A stretch of 64,000 nucleotides of DNA from Xylocopilactobacillus apicola (GCF_033095985.1 NZ_AP026802.1:1798001-1862000); one strand, 5' to 3'; shown: positions 46,509 to 55,970, numbered from the stretch's first letter. A program made the numbers and translations. Notes: generated from the sequence alone by a model not told the origin.

Positions 46509-46563
46509 TTAAATCCTCCTTTATACAATAAAACATCTCAGCAAAAACTGAGGTGTCCTCTTT

Positions 46564-48105
46564 CTACATATCCATATGCATTTTATGATACGAATCCATT
46601 CCTGGTAACCAAAGCTCATCTTCTGGAATACCTCGTTCTTCAGAAAATGCCTTCATCAATTTATCCATTGTCATCAATTCATAATGCGGCCGCGGCTTAC
46701 CCGGAATAAAAGTCTCAATCTGTGCCATCATGCCGCCGTCCTCATGCTCTAAAATATGGCAATGATACATGTACAGGCCTGCCAGGTCAAAGCGAACCAA
46801 AATCCGAACCGTTTCACTTGGATTAACCCCAACAGTATCTTTAAATCCGCGTTCATTTGGATAAGGATCGTGTCCATTACGAGATATCACCAAGAAACTC
46901 ATCCCATGACAGTGAAATGGATGCACCATTCCCATTTTGCGACCGTTGGTATTTGAAACGTCCCAATACTGAACCAATCCAACTTCTTGTTCAGCATCAA
47001 TTCGGTCCATCTTGAACTTCTTGTGATCCATCATTACTGACTCGTCCATGCCAGACATTACAACCTTGCGCACAGGAGTCTCGGGATCAACAGCTGGCAC
47101 CTCGATTTTTAAAAGCTCGTCTGGCACTTCAACATGTTGATCGTTAGTAAATTCTTTGATTCGAAAAGTCATTATCGGGGTCTGATCTGAATACAAAATA
47201 ACTTCGTCGCCTGGCTTGTACTTACTAAAATCAACCACAAGCTCCGCCCTTTCAGCACAAGTCAGCATTAGCTTCGTAAAATGAACGGGTTTTGGCAATA
47301 GACTGCCATCTCCTGCAATCTGAACGAATTCTAAATCATCACTAAAATGCAGTCGCCATTCTCGACGATTTGCACCATTAAGTAAACGCAGCCGCATTTT
47401 TTTAGCAGTGACATCAAAATAACCATTCACCGTTCCGTTAACCAATGGCGTTACACCTAAAACCCCATCCGGATCATAATCCGTGCGGTAATCTAATTGA
47501 TTATTCTCATGAAAAGTCCGATCTTGTAAAATCACTGGAATATCATCAACCCCATAAGTTCTTGGCAAGCTTAGACTTGCTTCATGCTGATCGGTAACTA
47601 CAACCATTGTTGCAAGACCTTTATAAACTTGCTCTGCGGTTGCAGGACACGGATGAGCATGCAGCCAGTTGGTCGATGCAGGTTGATTCAAAGTGAAATC
47701 AATCTCAGAATCTTCACCCGGATAAACTGGTGCGTGGCAACCTCCGTCAACGTAAGGACCAGAAACATTCAAGCCGTGCCAATGAAATGTAGTAATTTCT
47801 GGCAAGCGATTTTGCAAGGTCACATGAATATGCTTACCAACTGGGAATACCACTGTTTGGCCTAGAATGGAACGATTATAACCCCATGTCTTAGTTTTTT
47901 CACCTGGCAAAATTTCCGTCTCTCCCGTTTGCGCACAAACTGTATAATAGATATCCGTTTGCGTTTCGCGGTCCGGTTTTAAAAGTTCCGGGACTGCCAA
48001 AGGAACTGCTGGAGTCTTTGGCTCCTCTAACTCCTTGTAGCCCCCATCTTGAATGTCGTACCCATTAGCATCAAAAAAATAATCCTTGTACACTTCTTTG
48101 TTCAT
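46564..48105 (-). CDS. Multicopper oxidase (laccase/CotA-like), no signal peptide
   Basis: 513 residues. All four copper motifs are visible: HWHGLN, HAHP, HPFHCHG and HCHILEHEDGGMM (type 1 Cys, His and Met). The N-terminus is acidic and lacks a signal peptide or Tat motif, so the enzyme is cytoplasmic unless exported by another route; the C-terminus ends in a Met/His-rich HKMHMDM. In lactic acid bacteria such enzymes oxidise phenols and biogenic amines or Cu(I)/Mn(II). AGGAGG precedes the ATG. Monocistronic. Confidence 0.9.
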   Translation of the reverse strand: MNKEVYKDYFFDANGYDIQDGGYKELEEPKTPAVPLAVPELLKPDRETQTDIYYTVCAQTGETEILPGEKTKTWGYNRSILGQTVVFPVGKHIHVTLQNRLPEITTFHWHGLNVSGPYVDGGCHAPVYPGEDSEIDFTLNQPASTNWLHAHPCPATAEQVYKGLATMVVVTDQHEASLSLPRTYGVDDIPVILQDRTFHENNQLDYRTDYDPDGVLGVTPLVNGTVNGYFDVTAKKMRLRLLNGANRREWRLHFSDDLEFVQIAGDGSLLPKPVHFTKLMLTCAERAELVVDFSKYKPGDEVILYSDQTPIMTFRIKEFTNDQHVEVPDELLKIEVPAVDPETPVRKVVMSGMDESVMMDHKKFKMDRIDAEQEVGLVQYWDVSNTNGRKMGMVHPFHCHGMSFLVISRNGHDPYPNERGFKDTVGVNPSETVRILVRFDLAGLYMYHCHILEHEDGGMMAQIETFIPGKPRPHYELMTMDKLMKAFSEERGIPEDELWLPGMDSYHKMHMDM

Positions 48106-48161
48106 AAAAGAACCTCCTGCCTACATCATATATCCTTCTCGCTAAAAAGTCTCTACCTAAT

Positions 48162-48620
48162 TTAATCTTCTTGGAAATAATTTTGATGTAATTTAACAGG
48201 ATTATTAATAGCCAACTCTTGATCCCAGGTTAATTGAAAAGCAATTTTCGTTTCTTGCCGCGATTCAACTTTTTGGTAATAAATTAAGTTTTGAATTACC
48301 AAAATTTGGGCCGAGTTACTTGCAGGCAACACAAAATTACCCGTTTCATCATAAACCGGCTGGCTCAATTCAGAAGCACCAAATAAATTTAAATACTTAA
48401 AACGCGCGGCAGGAGTATACAATTTCAAATTTACCCGGTAATTCTGCTTTTGATAATGTTCAATTATTTTTTTGGAAACTTCTAACTGCTCCGAAAGTGA
48501 AAGTATTGGAAGCTTCAAATCTTGAATTTTGGGCAACTCGTCATGGATTTTCTCTTTAGCTTCTAAAACAGCTAATTCTTTTAATCCTCTGGCGGCCGCC
48601 TGATCCCATGTCTCTACCAT
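48162..48620 (-). CDS. Hypothetical protein, restriction/nuclease-like fold unrecognised
   Basis: 152 residues, soluble, no membrane segments. N-terminal half is helical and charged (ETWDQAAARGLKELAVLEAKEK), the rest alternating beta and helix. No family recognised. Lies divergent from the endonuclease IV gene. Confidence 0.6.
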   Translation of the reverse strand: MVETWDQAAARGLKELAVLEAKEKIHDELPKIQDLKLPILSLSEQLEVSKKIIEHYQKQNYRVNLKLYTPAARFKYLNLFGASELSQPVYDETGNFVLPASNSAQILVIQNLIYYQKVESRQETKIAFQLTWDQELAINNPVKLHQNYFQED

Positions 48621-48686
48621 TTTAATCCTATTAAACTTTTATTTCCTTTAATGATATCATAGACTAAACAATAGAAAGAAGAAAAA

Positions 48687-49565
48687 ATGTTAATAGGTTC
48701 AGTTCAACCGTTCTCCGGTTCAGAAATGTTGATTTCATCTGTCAAAGGAGCACTTAGCGATCAGGAAAACACTCTAATGATCTACACCGGTGCGCCGCAA
48801 AATACCAAGCGGACTCCTTTAAACTTGCCGCAAATTGAATCTGGGCAGATTTTGATGAAAGAAAACGGCATTGCTCCTTTAATAGTGCATGCTCCATACG
48901 TAATTAATCTTGCCAACACCGCAAAAGAGCACATTTTTAATTTCGGCGTCCAATTTTTAAAAGAAGAAATTCAGCGCTCAGAGGCATTAGGTGCAACGCA
49001 AATTGTCCTTCACCCTGGATCACACATAGGAGCTGGCGTTGAGGCCGGGATTGCCCAAGTGATTAAAGGGCTAAACGAAGTAATCGCGCCCGACCAAAAA
49101 GTTCAAATTGCAATTGAAACCATGGCAGGTAAAGGCAGCGAAGTCGGAACTAGCTTTGAACAGCTTGCCGAAATTATTGACGGGGTCAAATACAACGAAC
49201 ATTTATCTGTTACTTTTGATACTTGTCACACCAGTGATGCTGGATATGACATCAAAAACAATTTCGACGGAGTTTTGGCAGAATTTGATTCAATCATCGG
49301 ATTAGAGCGGCTGAAAGTTCTCCACCTTAATGACTCCAAAAATGTTCAAGGTGCGCACAAGGATCGCCACGAAAACATTGGCTTTGGGACGATTGGCTTT
49401 GAAACTTTGAATTATATTGCTCATTATGAAGCGTTAAAATCAGTTCCGAAAATCCTTGAAACGCCTGCGGTAGACGGACATTCTCCTTATAAATGCGAAG
49501 TTGCGATGCTTAAATCTCAAAAATTTGAGCCCGATTTACTGGAAAAAATTGTTGCTTCGAAGTAA
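48687..49565 (+). CDS. nfo: Deoxyribonuclease IV (AP endonuclease)
   Basis: 292 residues, TIM barrel of the Nfo family. Zinc ligands are visible in [46 protein letters not shown] and ENIGFG. Cleaves DNA 5' to abasic sites. AGAAAGAAG precedes the ATG. Confidence 0.92.
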   Translation: MLIGSVQPFSGSEMLISSVKGALSDQENTLMIYTGAPQNTKRTPLNLPQIESGQILMKENGIAPLIVHAPYVINLANTAKEHIFNFGVQFLKEEIQRSEALGATQIVLHPGSHIGAGVEAGIAQVIKGLNEVIAPDQKVQIAIETMAGKGSEVGTSFEQLAEIIDGVKYNEHLSVTFDTCHTSDAGYDIKNNFDGVLAEFDSIIGLERLKVLHLNDSKNVQGAHKDRHENIGFGTIGFETLNYIAHYEALKSVPKILETPAVDGHSPYKCEVAMLKSQKFEPDLLEKIVASK

Positions 49566-49575
49566 GATAGTAGAT

Positions 49576-49649
49576 GGCTCCTTAGCGCAACTGGATAGAG
49601 TACCGGTCTTCGAAACCGTAGGTTGTGGGTTCGAACCCCACAGGGGCCA
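49576..49649 (+). tRNA. tRNA-Arg (anticodon TCG)
   Basis: Seven-base acceptor stem GGCTCCT / AGGGGCC with discriminator A, D arm from 49585, anticodon loop CTTCGAA with TCG at positions 34-36 (reads CGA), T arm GTGGG TTCGAAC CCCAC. CCA is not encoded. The polymorphic-toxin array begins right after it, a typical place for integrated DNA. Confidence 0.92.
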
Positions 49650-49653
49650 TCGA

Positions 49654-49678
49654 AAGCTGTCTTCGTGACAGCTTTTTT
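49654..49678 (+). terminator. Terminator of the tRNA-Arg transcript
   Basis: AAGCTGTC (49654-49661) pairs with GACAGCTT (49667-49674), loop TTCGT, six T. The following stretch 49680-49930 holds no gene I can support; a 25-codon minus-strand frame ending HGGPMDNTGGK there lacks a ribosome site. Confidence 0.92.
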
Positions 49679-49932
49679 GAATTTACTTTCCGCCAGTATT
49701 ATCCATTGGACCGCCATGGATCTCTATTGTCTTACCGTCTTTCTTCGCATCTTCTTGCATCTTTTAGAATAATCATCAATGTTTAAGTTTATCATACCTC
49801 AATTTGGTGCCGTTGATTTCTTTTTGTTCTAAACCGTTAACCAAAAAACAATCAGACTGATGGATTTTAAGAAAATTTCATTCGATCGATGACACGCTGT
49901 CTGTTTTAATTCGCCAATATCTTTAAAGATCG

Positions 49933-50121
49933 TCATCGATATAATTTTGTTCCACTAACTTCCATAACCTCGATTGTATCTTTGTTGGCATCAAAAAATT
50001 CAATTTCATATATTTCTCGAATTTTATCCAGTACCATAACGACCACTCCCTTGGTTCCTACTTTTACATTTTCATCAATATCTTCTGTGCTAATCACAAC
50101 GTCATATTCTCTAAGTGTCAT
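49933..50121 (-). CDS. DUF4926 domain protein, immunity-like
   Basis: 62 residues from ATG 50121, which follows AAGGAG; a longer frame to 50187 has no ribosome site. Small SH3-like beta protein (YDVVISTEDI, GTKGVVVMV, YEIEFFDANKDTIEV) of the DUF4926 type, often found as immunity proteins in toxin arrays. Last gene of the array, no toxin beside it. Confidence 0.7.
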   Translation of the reverse strand: MTLREYDVVISTEDIDENVKVGTKGVVVMVLDKIREIYEIEFFDANKDTIEVMEVSGTKLYR

Positions 50122-50225
50122 TAGAATCTCCTTTTTTGAATTGTCATCACTGACCTCACTACCTGAAATTCTTAATCGGATAATCAATAATTTTGGACTG
50201 CAGCAAGACTAATATACTTTTCTGA

Positions 50226-50618
50226 TCAATCTAGTCCAAGGCCTTTTTTAACTTCCCTCAATAACGGGATCAGCTTCGTACACTTTGGATCCTCTGCCAG
50301 AATATCCATGACTGCTTCAACTGTATAATCATAAAAAGTTTCAAAATCTAAATATGCATAGTAGTCTACAGGTCTTGCTGGATAATCAACTTCCGCCAGC
50401 ACATGTTGATCATCTAGCGGCTTAACTAAATGATATGTTTCATACTCGTCTAGATCATCTTTAAATGATAAACAAACTAAATCTACCCCAAAGCCTTCTC
50501 GTTTAGCAAAAAATTTCAATACCCCTACCATATCAAAATCTACAATTGAAAAATACGTCCACATTAATTAATCAATTTCTTTCTTATCTGTCAAAATCTT
50601 ATATTCACGTGTATCCAT
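50226..50618 (-). pseudogene. Immunity gene paralogue interrupted by a stop codon
   Basis: From ATG 50618 (AGGAG upstream) the frame reads MDTREYKILTDKKEID, then TAA (50570-50568), then LMWTYFSIVDF to the end. It aligns along its whole length with the 133-residue immunity protein at 58527-58928 (ITDKKRIDSLMWTY), where this codon is TCA. One base change would restore it. A product could still start at the internal ATG 50564, but that lacks a ribosome site. Confidence 0.75.
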
Positions 50619-50622
50619 TATC

Positions 50623-50667
50623 TTATCTCCTACCTAACAGCGGTAAATTATGAGATTCAGAAAACAT
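50623..50667 (-). pseudogene. Remnant of a toxin C-terminus
   Basis: Fourteen codons reading MFSESHNLPLLGRR just before the immunity pseudogene. They resemble the end of the toxin at 54244 (FSELYDLP...IPLLGRGEIK) and likewise run into the start of an immunity gene. A toxin body is missing. Confidence 0.5.
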
Positions 50668-50674
50668 TATTCAA

Positions 50675-51175
50675 TTACTTTACCTTCCCAGAGCTTAAAT
50701 AAAATTCTGTTATATTTCCGTCAGCAGTTTTAACGATGATAGTTTTTTCATCGGATAAAGAATAATCATCTACGATATCTCCAAAACCCATTTTCCATAA
50801 AAATATTCCGCTTTTTTTATATACTAGAATCTCTAATTCACAAATACATACCACAAATTCGGAGCAAGAATCTGCTAATATCTCATAGAGGGGGAAAGAT
50901 AGACTGTTACTAAATAATTTGTTTCTGTTTTGATAACTGATACATTCCAGCTTCTGATTGATTCCAAAAAAAACGGTCTTCGTCTCAGAAAACATCTTTA
51001 TTTGCGGTTTTAAACCAATATCAAAATAACTAAAACCAACTTCAATTAAGCTATTTTTTTCTTTTACAAATTCATTGTCTTCTGATGGATTTTCACTAAG
51101 CAGAAAAGCCTCTTTACTTAAATTATCCATTAAATCTCGCCCAGAGTCATAAGTCTTGGTTTCGAATATGTCCAT
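50675..51175 (-). CDS. Hypothetical protein, probable immunity protein
   Basis: 166 residues, soluble, beta-rich (CELEILVYKKSGIFLWKMGFGDIVDDYSL in the C-terminal half, in two strands). No family recognised. No membrane segment or signal. Placed among immunity genes with no toxin in front of it; may protect against toxins made by neighbours. Confidence 0.55.
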   Translation of the reverse strand: MDIFETKTYDSGRDLMDNLSKEAFLLSENPSEDNEFVKEKNSLIEVGFSYFDIGLKPQIKMFSETKTVFFGINQKLECISYQNRNKLFSNSLSFPLYEILADSCSEFVVCICELEILVYKKSGIFLWKMGFGDIVDDYSLSDEKTIIVKTADGNITEFYLSSGKVK

Positions 51176-51308
51176 TAATAATAATTGCTCTCTGATTACA
51201 AATTTAATAAATTCTACTATTTATTACTGTTGATACTTTTATTTTTTCCCTGGTGAATGAAATCTTTATTTATTTGGATTATACCATTTTTTGCTGAAAT
51301 AACGCATT

Positions 51309-51609
51309 TTATCTCTTTAATAATCTCCACATCTTCATCACTTCATTTCTAATTTGTTCTTCGCTATAGTAAACATTGGGTATTTTTAAATCTTCTGGAT
51401 CATCAGAAAATCTAGCGGAAATATCTGAAATTTCTCCAAATATCTCATATTCTCTCTTTGACAGTTCATTGTAATCAATTTCCAAATCAAAAATCTTTTA
51501 TCCCAATCTGTCTACTTTGAAGCATATTTAACAATTCATATAACTGTTCCTTTTCTGACATGGCTTTCTCATTCGGTTTAACAATATCTTGTATCAATTC
51601 AAGAGTTTT
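51309..51609 (-). pseudogene. 5'-truncated and frameshifted immunity-like gene
   Basis: On the minus strand a frame comes out of the terminator at 51610-51636 and reads LELIQDIVKPNEKAMSEKEQ, then LLNMLQSRQIGIKDF, where it stops. Shifting one base within a run of five T lets it continue as DLEIDYNELSKREYEIFGEI to MKMWRLLKR and TAA (51311-51309). So the gene has lost its 5' end and one frame. The protein is unrecognised but acidic and helical like many immunity proteins. Confidence 0.6.
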
Positions 51610-51636
51610 AAAAAGCCAGAAACCGCAATTTCTAGC
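51610..51636 (-). terminator. Cassette-boundary terminator 1
   Basis: GCTAGAAA (51636-51629) pairs with TTTCTGGC (51622-51615), then TTTTT. Closely related to the hairpin at 58477-58512. It ends the gene at 51677 and abuts a truncated gene. Confidence 0.75.
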
Positions 51637-51676
51637 TCCCTTCGAAAGTTAATGTCGATTAGCGAAGAGCTTTAAA

Positions 51677-52204
51677 TTACAATAAATTATTTTTCTCTTT
51701 ACGTAACCATTTTATGTGATCATAAATAACTTTATGCAAATTTTTATCAGTATAAAATTCGCTCAGAGTTAGTTCATTATTTACTCCTTGATATTGATAC
51801 GGCTTGTCGACTGGTGATTCCAGTTTTAACCAAAATTCAGTTATTTCTAATAAAGCATCAATGCCATCCTTATCAAAAAGCTCCCTTATTAAATTGTTGA
51901 CTAAAATCCATCTCCATCTAAAGTAAGCTTTTAAATCTTTTCTTTCAGAACTACTAACCAAACTAAGATATTTGTAGATTTCACTTTCGTTATAGGGTGC
52001 GGTTAAACTGCCTAAATCCCACAAATACTGATTATTTTCATTTTCATGTTTCGACAAGTAGTTTAAGGTATATGTAATCACCACATCATCATCAATTATT
52101 GCCGGAAGATAAAATTTGTTACTATACCCAAATCTACCTATTTTTAATTCACTCCAGCTAAAAGGAATTTTGCTTTTTTTAAATTCATTTATCCAATCTG
52201 TCAT
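51677..52204 (-). CDS. Probable immunity protein, DUF2247-like
   Basis: 175 residues, mostly helical, with an aromatic N-terminus (FSWSELKIGRFGYSNKFYL) reminiscent of DUF2247. Its ATG overlaps the stop of the toxin-tail fragment by four bases, as expected for a toxin-immunity pair. Family assignment is tentative. Confidence 0.6.
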   Translation of the reverse strand: MTDWINEFKKSKIPFSWSELKIGRFGYSNKFYLPAIIDDDVVITYTLNYLSKHENENNQYLWDLGSLTAPYNESEIYKYLSLVSSSERKDLKAYFRWRWILVNNLIRELFDKDGIDALLEITEFWLKLESPVDKPYQYQGVNNELTLSEFYTDKNLHKVIYDHIKWLRKEKNNLL

Positions 52205-52494
52205 TTTATTGGTCCCCCGTTACTAAGAAATATTCTTTGAGTGACTCTTCCATCCTGTACTATCCACTCAAATCGCCCAATTACTCCGTCCTGACTTCCT
52301 TGAATCTGATATAATTTTGCGTTACCAAGATCAGTTATTTTAGCAAATCCAGCGTAGTTATCAACAATATCTGGAAAACCATGTGTCAGCGGTGCATTAG
52401 GAATCTCTTTAATTATTATTGTGCTTGTTTTTACTGGAGCTTTTCTGGTGTGGGAAAATTGGTTGACATACAACTCGAGTTTTCGTATTAATTC
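52201..52494 (-). pseudogene. Orphan toxin C-terminal tail without LXG head
   Basis: About 97 codons open from just after a stop at 52497. No ATG lies near its 5' end; only TTG 52473 is available. The sequence (HGFPDIVDNYAGFAKI, GSQDGVIGRFEWIVQDGRV, RIFLSNGGPIK) looks like the last domain of a polymorphic toxin and runs into its immunity gene with an overlap. No LXG or partner sequence precedes it. Likely a displaced, silent toxin tip. Confidence 0.6.
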
Positions 52495-52596
52495 TTAGAT
52501 ATAAAGTAATTTTTACACTGGATTTGATCTTTTCAAAAATATTGGCAGCATTGATAGCCTTACATAAGAAAAAATTGGCTTAATCAATGATGACTT

Positions 52597-53037
52597 CTAT
52601 TGCTTTGCATTTATTAAAAAATCGTCCACTTCTTTTTTTGTTGCGGGAATCATTTCATCGGGTCTCTCAACGAATTCTCCATTTTCAAACGTTGTTAAAC
52701 AATTATCACATGTCTCGTAAATATGATTATGATCAGTGGACGACGAAATTCTGAGATTTGATTCTTGGCAGCTTGGACATAAATAATCAGTCGTAAATGT
52801 TGCAATATTCCATATCAAATGAACTACGTTTCCACAAATTTCTTTATTAGAAGCCTTAGACAATTTTTTTGAATATGATAAAAACAAGCCCACTAAATTA
52901 TCTTCTGTGGTCCCTAAATAAAAATCATTTGCATTGAATTTCATTATTTCTTTCAATGTACATTCATAAACATATCGTTGAAAGACTTTCCTATATTTTC
53001 GAATGAATTTAAGTATCAATTCAAAAGAAAGAACCAT
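52597..53037 (-). CDS. Hypothetical zinc-ribbon protein, immunity-like
   Basis: 146 residues from ATG 53037. Two Cys pairs, CPSC and CDNC, form a likely zinc ribbon in the C-terminal half; the N-terminus is helical. The open frame continues upstream to AGGAGG at 53097 (LTTREEIIQIYKKSDNDE) with no ATG/GTG/TTG start at a proper distance, so the 5' end may be altered. Function unknown. Confidence 0.5.
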   Translation of the reverse strand: MVLSFELILKFIRKYRKVFQRYVYECTLKEIMKFNANDFYLGTTEDNLVGLFLSYSKKLSKASNKEICGNVVHLIWNIATFTTDYLCPSCQESNLRISSSTDHNHIYETCDNCLTTFENGEFVERPDEMIPATKKEVDDFLINAKQ

Positions 53038-53167
53038 CTCGTCATTATCGGATTTTTTGTATATTTGAATTATTTCTTCTCTCGTTGTTAACCTCCTAGA
53101 GTCTTAAACAAAATCCTAAACTGCCTCTACCAAATAATCAAACATCTAATTCGACCATCTAATAATA

Positions 53168-53527
53168 TCAAATAACTTTTTTGCTTTTTATAATATAAAT
53201 AAACGTTTTTAGGTTCAACTTTACTCGTGTATGCTCCTCGTCAACCCCATGATCTTCGCTTACTTTATCGATTATTAATACTTCGTTTTCAAAACTGGAA
53301 ATTAAATATTGATTGCCGTCCAGAAACAATCTGTTGTAATTTTTAGCATCATATAGTTCGTGCTTAATTTTTTTCTTTTTGTCTTTATTATTAGCCTTAA
53401 CGAACTCTATTGTATTATTAAAATTCTCCTGATCTTCTGGGTCAATTTCTGACATAAGAAAATCTTTGATAATATAAAGTTTATGTTTGTCTAAAGAACT
53501 CAATCCACTGATAACATCATTATCCAT
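53168..53527 (-). CDS. Hypothetical protein, probable immunity protein
   Basis: 119 residues, charged, helical first half with a lysine-rich stretch (NNKDKKKKIKHEL) and beta-rich second half. GGGAG lies upstream of the ATG. No family recognised. No toxin in front of it. Confidence 0.5.
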   Translation of the reverse strand: MDNDVISGLSSLDKHKLYIIKDFLMSEIDPEDQENFNNTIEFVKANNKDKKKKIKHELYDAKNYNRLFLDGNQYLISSFENEVLIIDKVSEDHGVDEEHTRVKLNLKTFIYIIKSKKVI

Positions 53528-53608
53528 GTTTCACATTTTCTCCCACTAAATAAGCACTCCTACTGGTTAGCAAAACCAATTGATCAATATCCTTCTTGTT
53601 GGTAGTTT

Positions 53609-54247
53609 TCATATTCCGGCATAGTGATCTTCATCGATTTTTAGGTGAATTTTTTCACCAATTTTGATTAACCCATTCCACTCACAAATTCCATCAGCAC
53701 TATCTATGTAAGAAACCACGTCTTCGCTGTTTTCTGGGATCTTATAAATTGAACCTTTTAATTCTTTAATAATATACTTAATATCTCCAACGTCATATTT
53801 ATCATTGGACAAGAAAAGAATTCTATTTAAAATATCATTTTCCATTTCGATTAAATTTAAATAATTTTTCTGAATTGAAGAAGACAATAGCCACATATTC
53901 AATAAATCCTGTTTACTCAAATCTGGTAAATTTTTAAATAATTCGACATCAGCATATATTACTTCAAGAAACGTTTTAAATTCATCATCACTAAAAATTA
54001 TTGGTACGTATTTGTAAGTATCTTTCAACATTTCAGGAACTAACGGCACCACGACTATAAAATCCTTGCTATATTTTAATTCAGTTTCAAAATATTGATT
54101 TGTGCCGTAGTTTAGTCGCAAAACAATTTTGCCGTTTTTATTTAAAATTAAGCCCAGCAAGGATCCATTATGAACCAAAGTATTATTCTTATATATTTTG
54201 ATCCAATCTTTATACTCTCCAGATACCGAATAATGATATTTTGTCAT
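53609..54247 (-). CDS. Immunity protein of LXG toxin A
   Basis: 212 residues, soluble. Begins as a beta structure (YHYSVSGEYKDWIKIYKNN), then helices. Its ATG overlaps the toxin stop by four bases (ATGA), the arrangement of cognate toxin-immunity pairs. No family recognised with confidence. Confidence 0.65.
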   Translation of the reverse strand: MTKYHYSVSGEYKDWIKIYKNNTLVHNGSLLGLILNKNGKIVLRLNYGTNQYFETELKYSKDFIVVVPLVPEMLKDTYKYVPIIFSDDEFKTFLEVIYADVELFKNLPDLSKQDLLNMWLLSSSIQKNYLNLIEMENDILNRILFLSNDKYDVGDIKYIIKELKGSIYKIPENSEDVVSYIDSADGICEWNGLIKIGEKIHLKIDEDHYAGI

Positions 54248-55748
54248 TTTATTTCTCCTCTACCTAACAGCGGTATATTTTTAAAATCTGGTAAATCGTA
54301 AAGTTCAGAAAACCTTTTCCAATCTATTTTAGGAATGAAAGTTCGATGAATAATTGTATTGTTTTTTACTGTTATATGATAGACGCCGTTTATCCCATCA
54401 ATTGACCCTTTAGCTAAATATTCAATTCTTCCATCGGATCTATAAACAATCGGATTAGATAAGATATCCTGATTTAAAGCAGCAGGAAAGTCATGATATA
54501 AAGGATCAATTTTTGCTTTTTCTATTACACTGCTACTATTTTTAAGGTTACCAAAGTCAACCTGATCAACACCCTTTGCTGCTTTACCATTTATCGGTTT
54601 AGCACCGCTGATCTCGCCAATCTTTGCGTGTCCAATTTTCCCTTTTGATAGTTTAACACCTTTGCCTGCGTATCTTAAACCCGCTACGGATCCTATGGTC
54701 ATCAAACCTGATTTTTGTGCAAACCATGCTACTGATTCCACACCTGCACTGATTTGTGTGCCTACACGCCAACATTCGGCACCTGATGTCGGGTTAAGTA
54801 ATTCTTCCCGTCTCCTTTTCTTCTCGCTGCTTGGTCTAATTCTAAAAGCTCTTCCCAACTAATCTCTTTGTAAACTCCCTTTAATTCTTCGCCGTGCTTC
54901 TTAAGAAAGTCCTCTAGTTCTTGATCAAAAATTCTTTCCCCATTTTTATCAATAAACCAATTAGTCGTCACTTTATTCGTCGATGGATCTTTAAACCGCC
55001 ATGCGTATACTTTATAGGGCTTTAGCTTTTCCATCATCGACTTACGGTGTGCTTCTTCTTTCGCTTTCTGGAAGTTTTGAATCGTATTTGCCCAATCCAA
55101 ATTATCTGGGATCAGAAATACTCCTCTTATGCCGTCCCACGATGTTTTCGTCTGCTCCAAGCCTTGATCAACTGCTTGCTTTAGCACATCAATATCTTTA
55201 AAGATTGTCGAGGACTTCGCATTGAACGCCCTTAACTTATCCAATAAAATCTTGAGTTTCTCTAGGGTCTGTTCATATCCCGAAATCATTAGTTGGGTAT
55301 TGGCTATTTCACGTTCTTTGATTAACGCTGGCAGAGAATTATTTGTTGTCGATACTCCCGGCAATCCTTGGACTGGAACATCTGATATCTGGTTTAGAAT
55401 ACTTTTTGCACTGCTGATTAAAGTTTTCAGCTCAGCGATCTTACTTTCAAGCTCGGCTTCATCTAAGTCTCCGTGATCTACTTCAGCCTGATACTGATCT
55501 GGAAACTTCTGAACTGCCTTTTCTACTGCTTCGGCTAGCAGCATTCCACCTTGTCCCAGTGGCTTTAAGACTTTATTGAAGTACGCTCTGGCTGACTTAT
55601 AGGCTTCGCCTTTTAAAGTATCTGTCGTCAACAAGAAATCATTTATTGCAGATTGTAGATTGCGATAATCTTCAATCTGTTTACGACAGAGAGCCCTTGT
55701 ACTTGCTGCTTGGGCTTTGGAAGCCCCGACTCGCATTCTTATACTCAT
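54244..55748 (-). pseudogene. LXG polymorphic toxin A, frameshifted
   Basis: The first frame (55748-54762) encodes the LXG domain (start MSIRMRVGASKAQAASTRAL; LKPLGQGGMLLAEAV) and a middle region, then stops after LTRHQVPNVGV. The next frame continues with WRVGTQISAGVESVAWFAQK and a C-terminal tip ending PLLGRGEIK. Compared with copy C, one base is missing near 54770-54778; the 1505-base length is one short of 502 codons. The tip of ~110 residues (SIDGINGVYHITVKNN) differs from copies B and C and is not recognised. LXG proteins are exported by type VII secretion to kill neighbours. Confidence 0.82.
54587..55239. repeat. Direct repeat of the LXG middle region (copy A)
   Basis: 653 bases nearly identical to 59468-60121 (654 bases). 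I count about a dozen substitutions and the one-base deletion that frameshifts copy A. Both copies are in the same orientation about 4.9 kb apart. Confidence 0.88.
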
Positions 55749-55970
55749 TGGCTTTCCTCCCTCAGAGCTTGTTTCTTAGCGGAAGCCACTTCATCTAGCT
55801 CTGTTTCAAGCTGGCGATTCATTGACCTTAAATTTGTTTCGTAATCACTGAAGCGTTGTCTAGTATTGCGAGCTTGTCTGGCTTGATCCTCTCTCATTGA
55901 GTTGAATATATTAGCTTGATCACTTTCCCTAAATTCAAAGCCTATCTCTTCAAAGAAAAAACTAAGAATT
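55745..55970 (-). pseudogene. 5'-truncated LXG partner (Lap) gene
   Basis: Matches the C-terminal 70 residues of the partner protein at 60621-60965 (FFEEIGFEFR, then QLETELDEV.SAKKQALREESQ). Its 5' end is replaced by the terminator hairpin at 55956-55987; the apparent start MYLKILS is read from that hairpin. The stop overlaps the LXG-A start as in the intact operon. Confidence 0.8.

Noticed and set aside
49576-49649. tRNA 3' end as an att site with a second copy at the far end of the array
   Set aside because: I found no repeat of the tRNA T-arm/acceptor sequence elsewhere in the window.
49681-49930. Minus-strand frame ending HGGPMDNTGGK between tRNA-Arg and the DUF4926 gene
   Set aside because: Only 25 codons, no ribosome site, no recognisable homologue; could be a relic but cannot be supported.
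51610-51660. Coding frame through the terminator at 51610 as the true N-terminus of the truncated immunity gene
   Set aside because: The hairpin is homologous to the one at 58477 and is better explained as a terminator joined to a truncated gene.
52500-52596. Possible frame (AINAANIFEKIKSSVK) upstream of the orphan toxin tail as its lost head
   Set aside because: No similarity to LXG or pretoxin sequence and in a different frame; may be chance.
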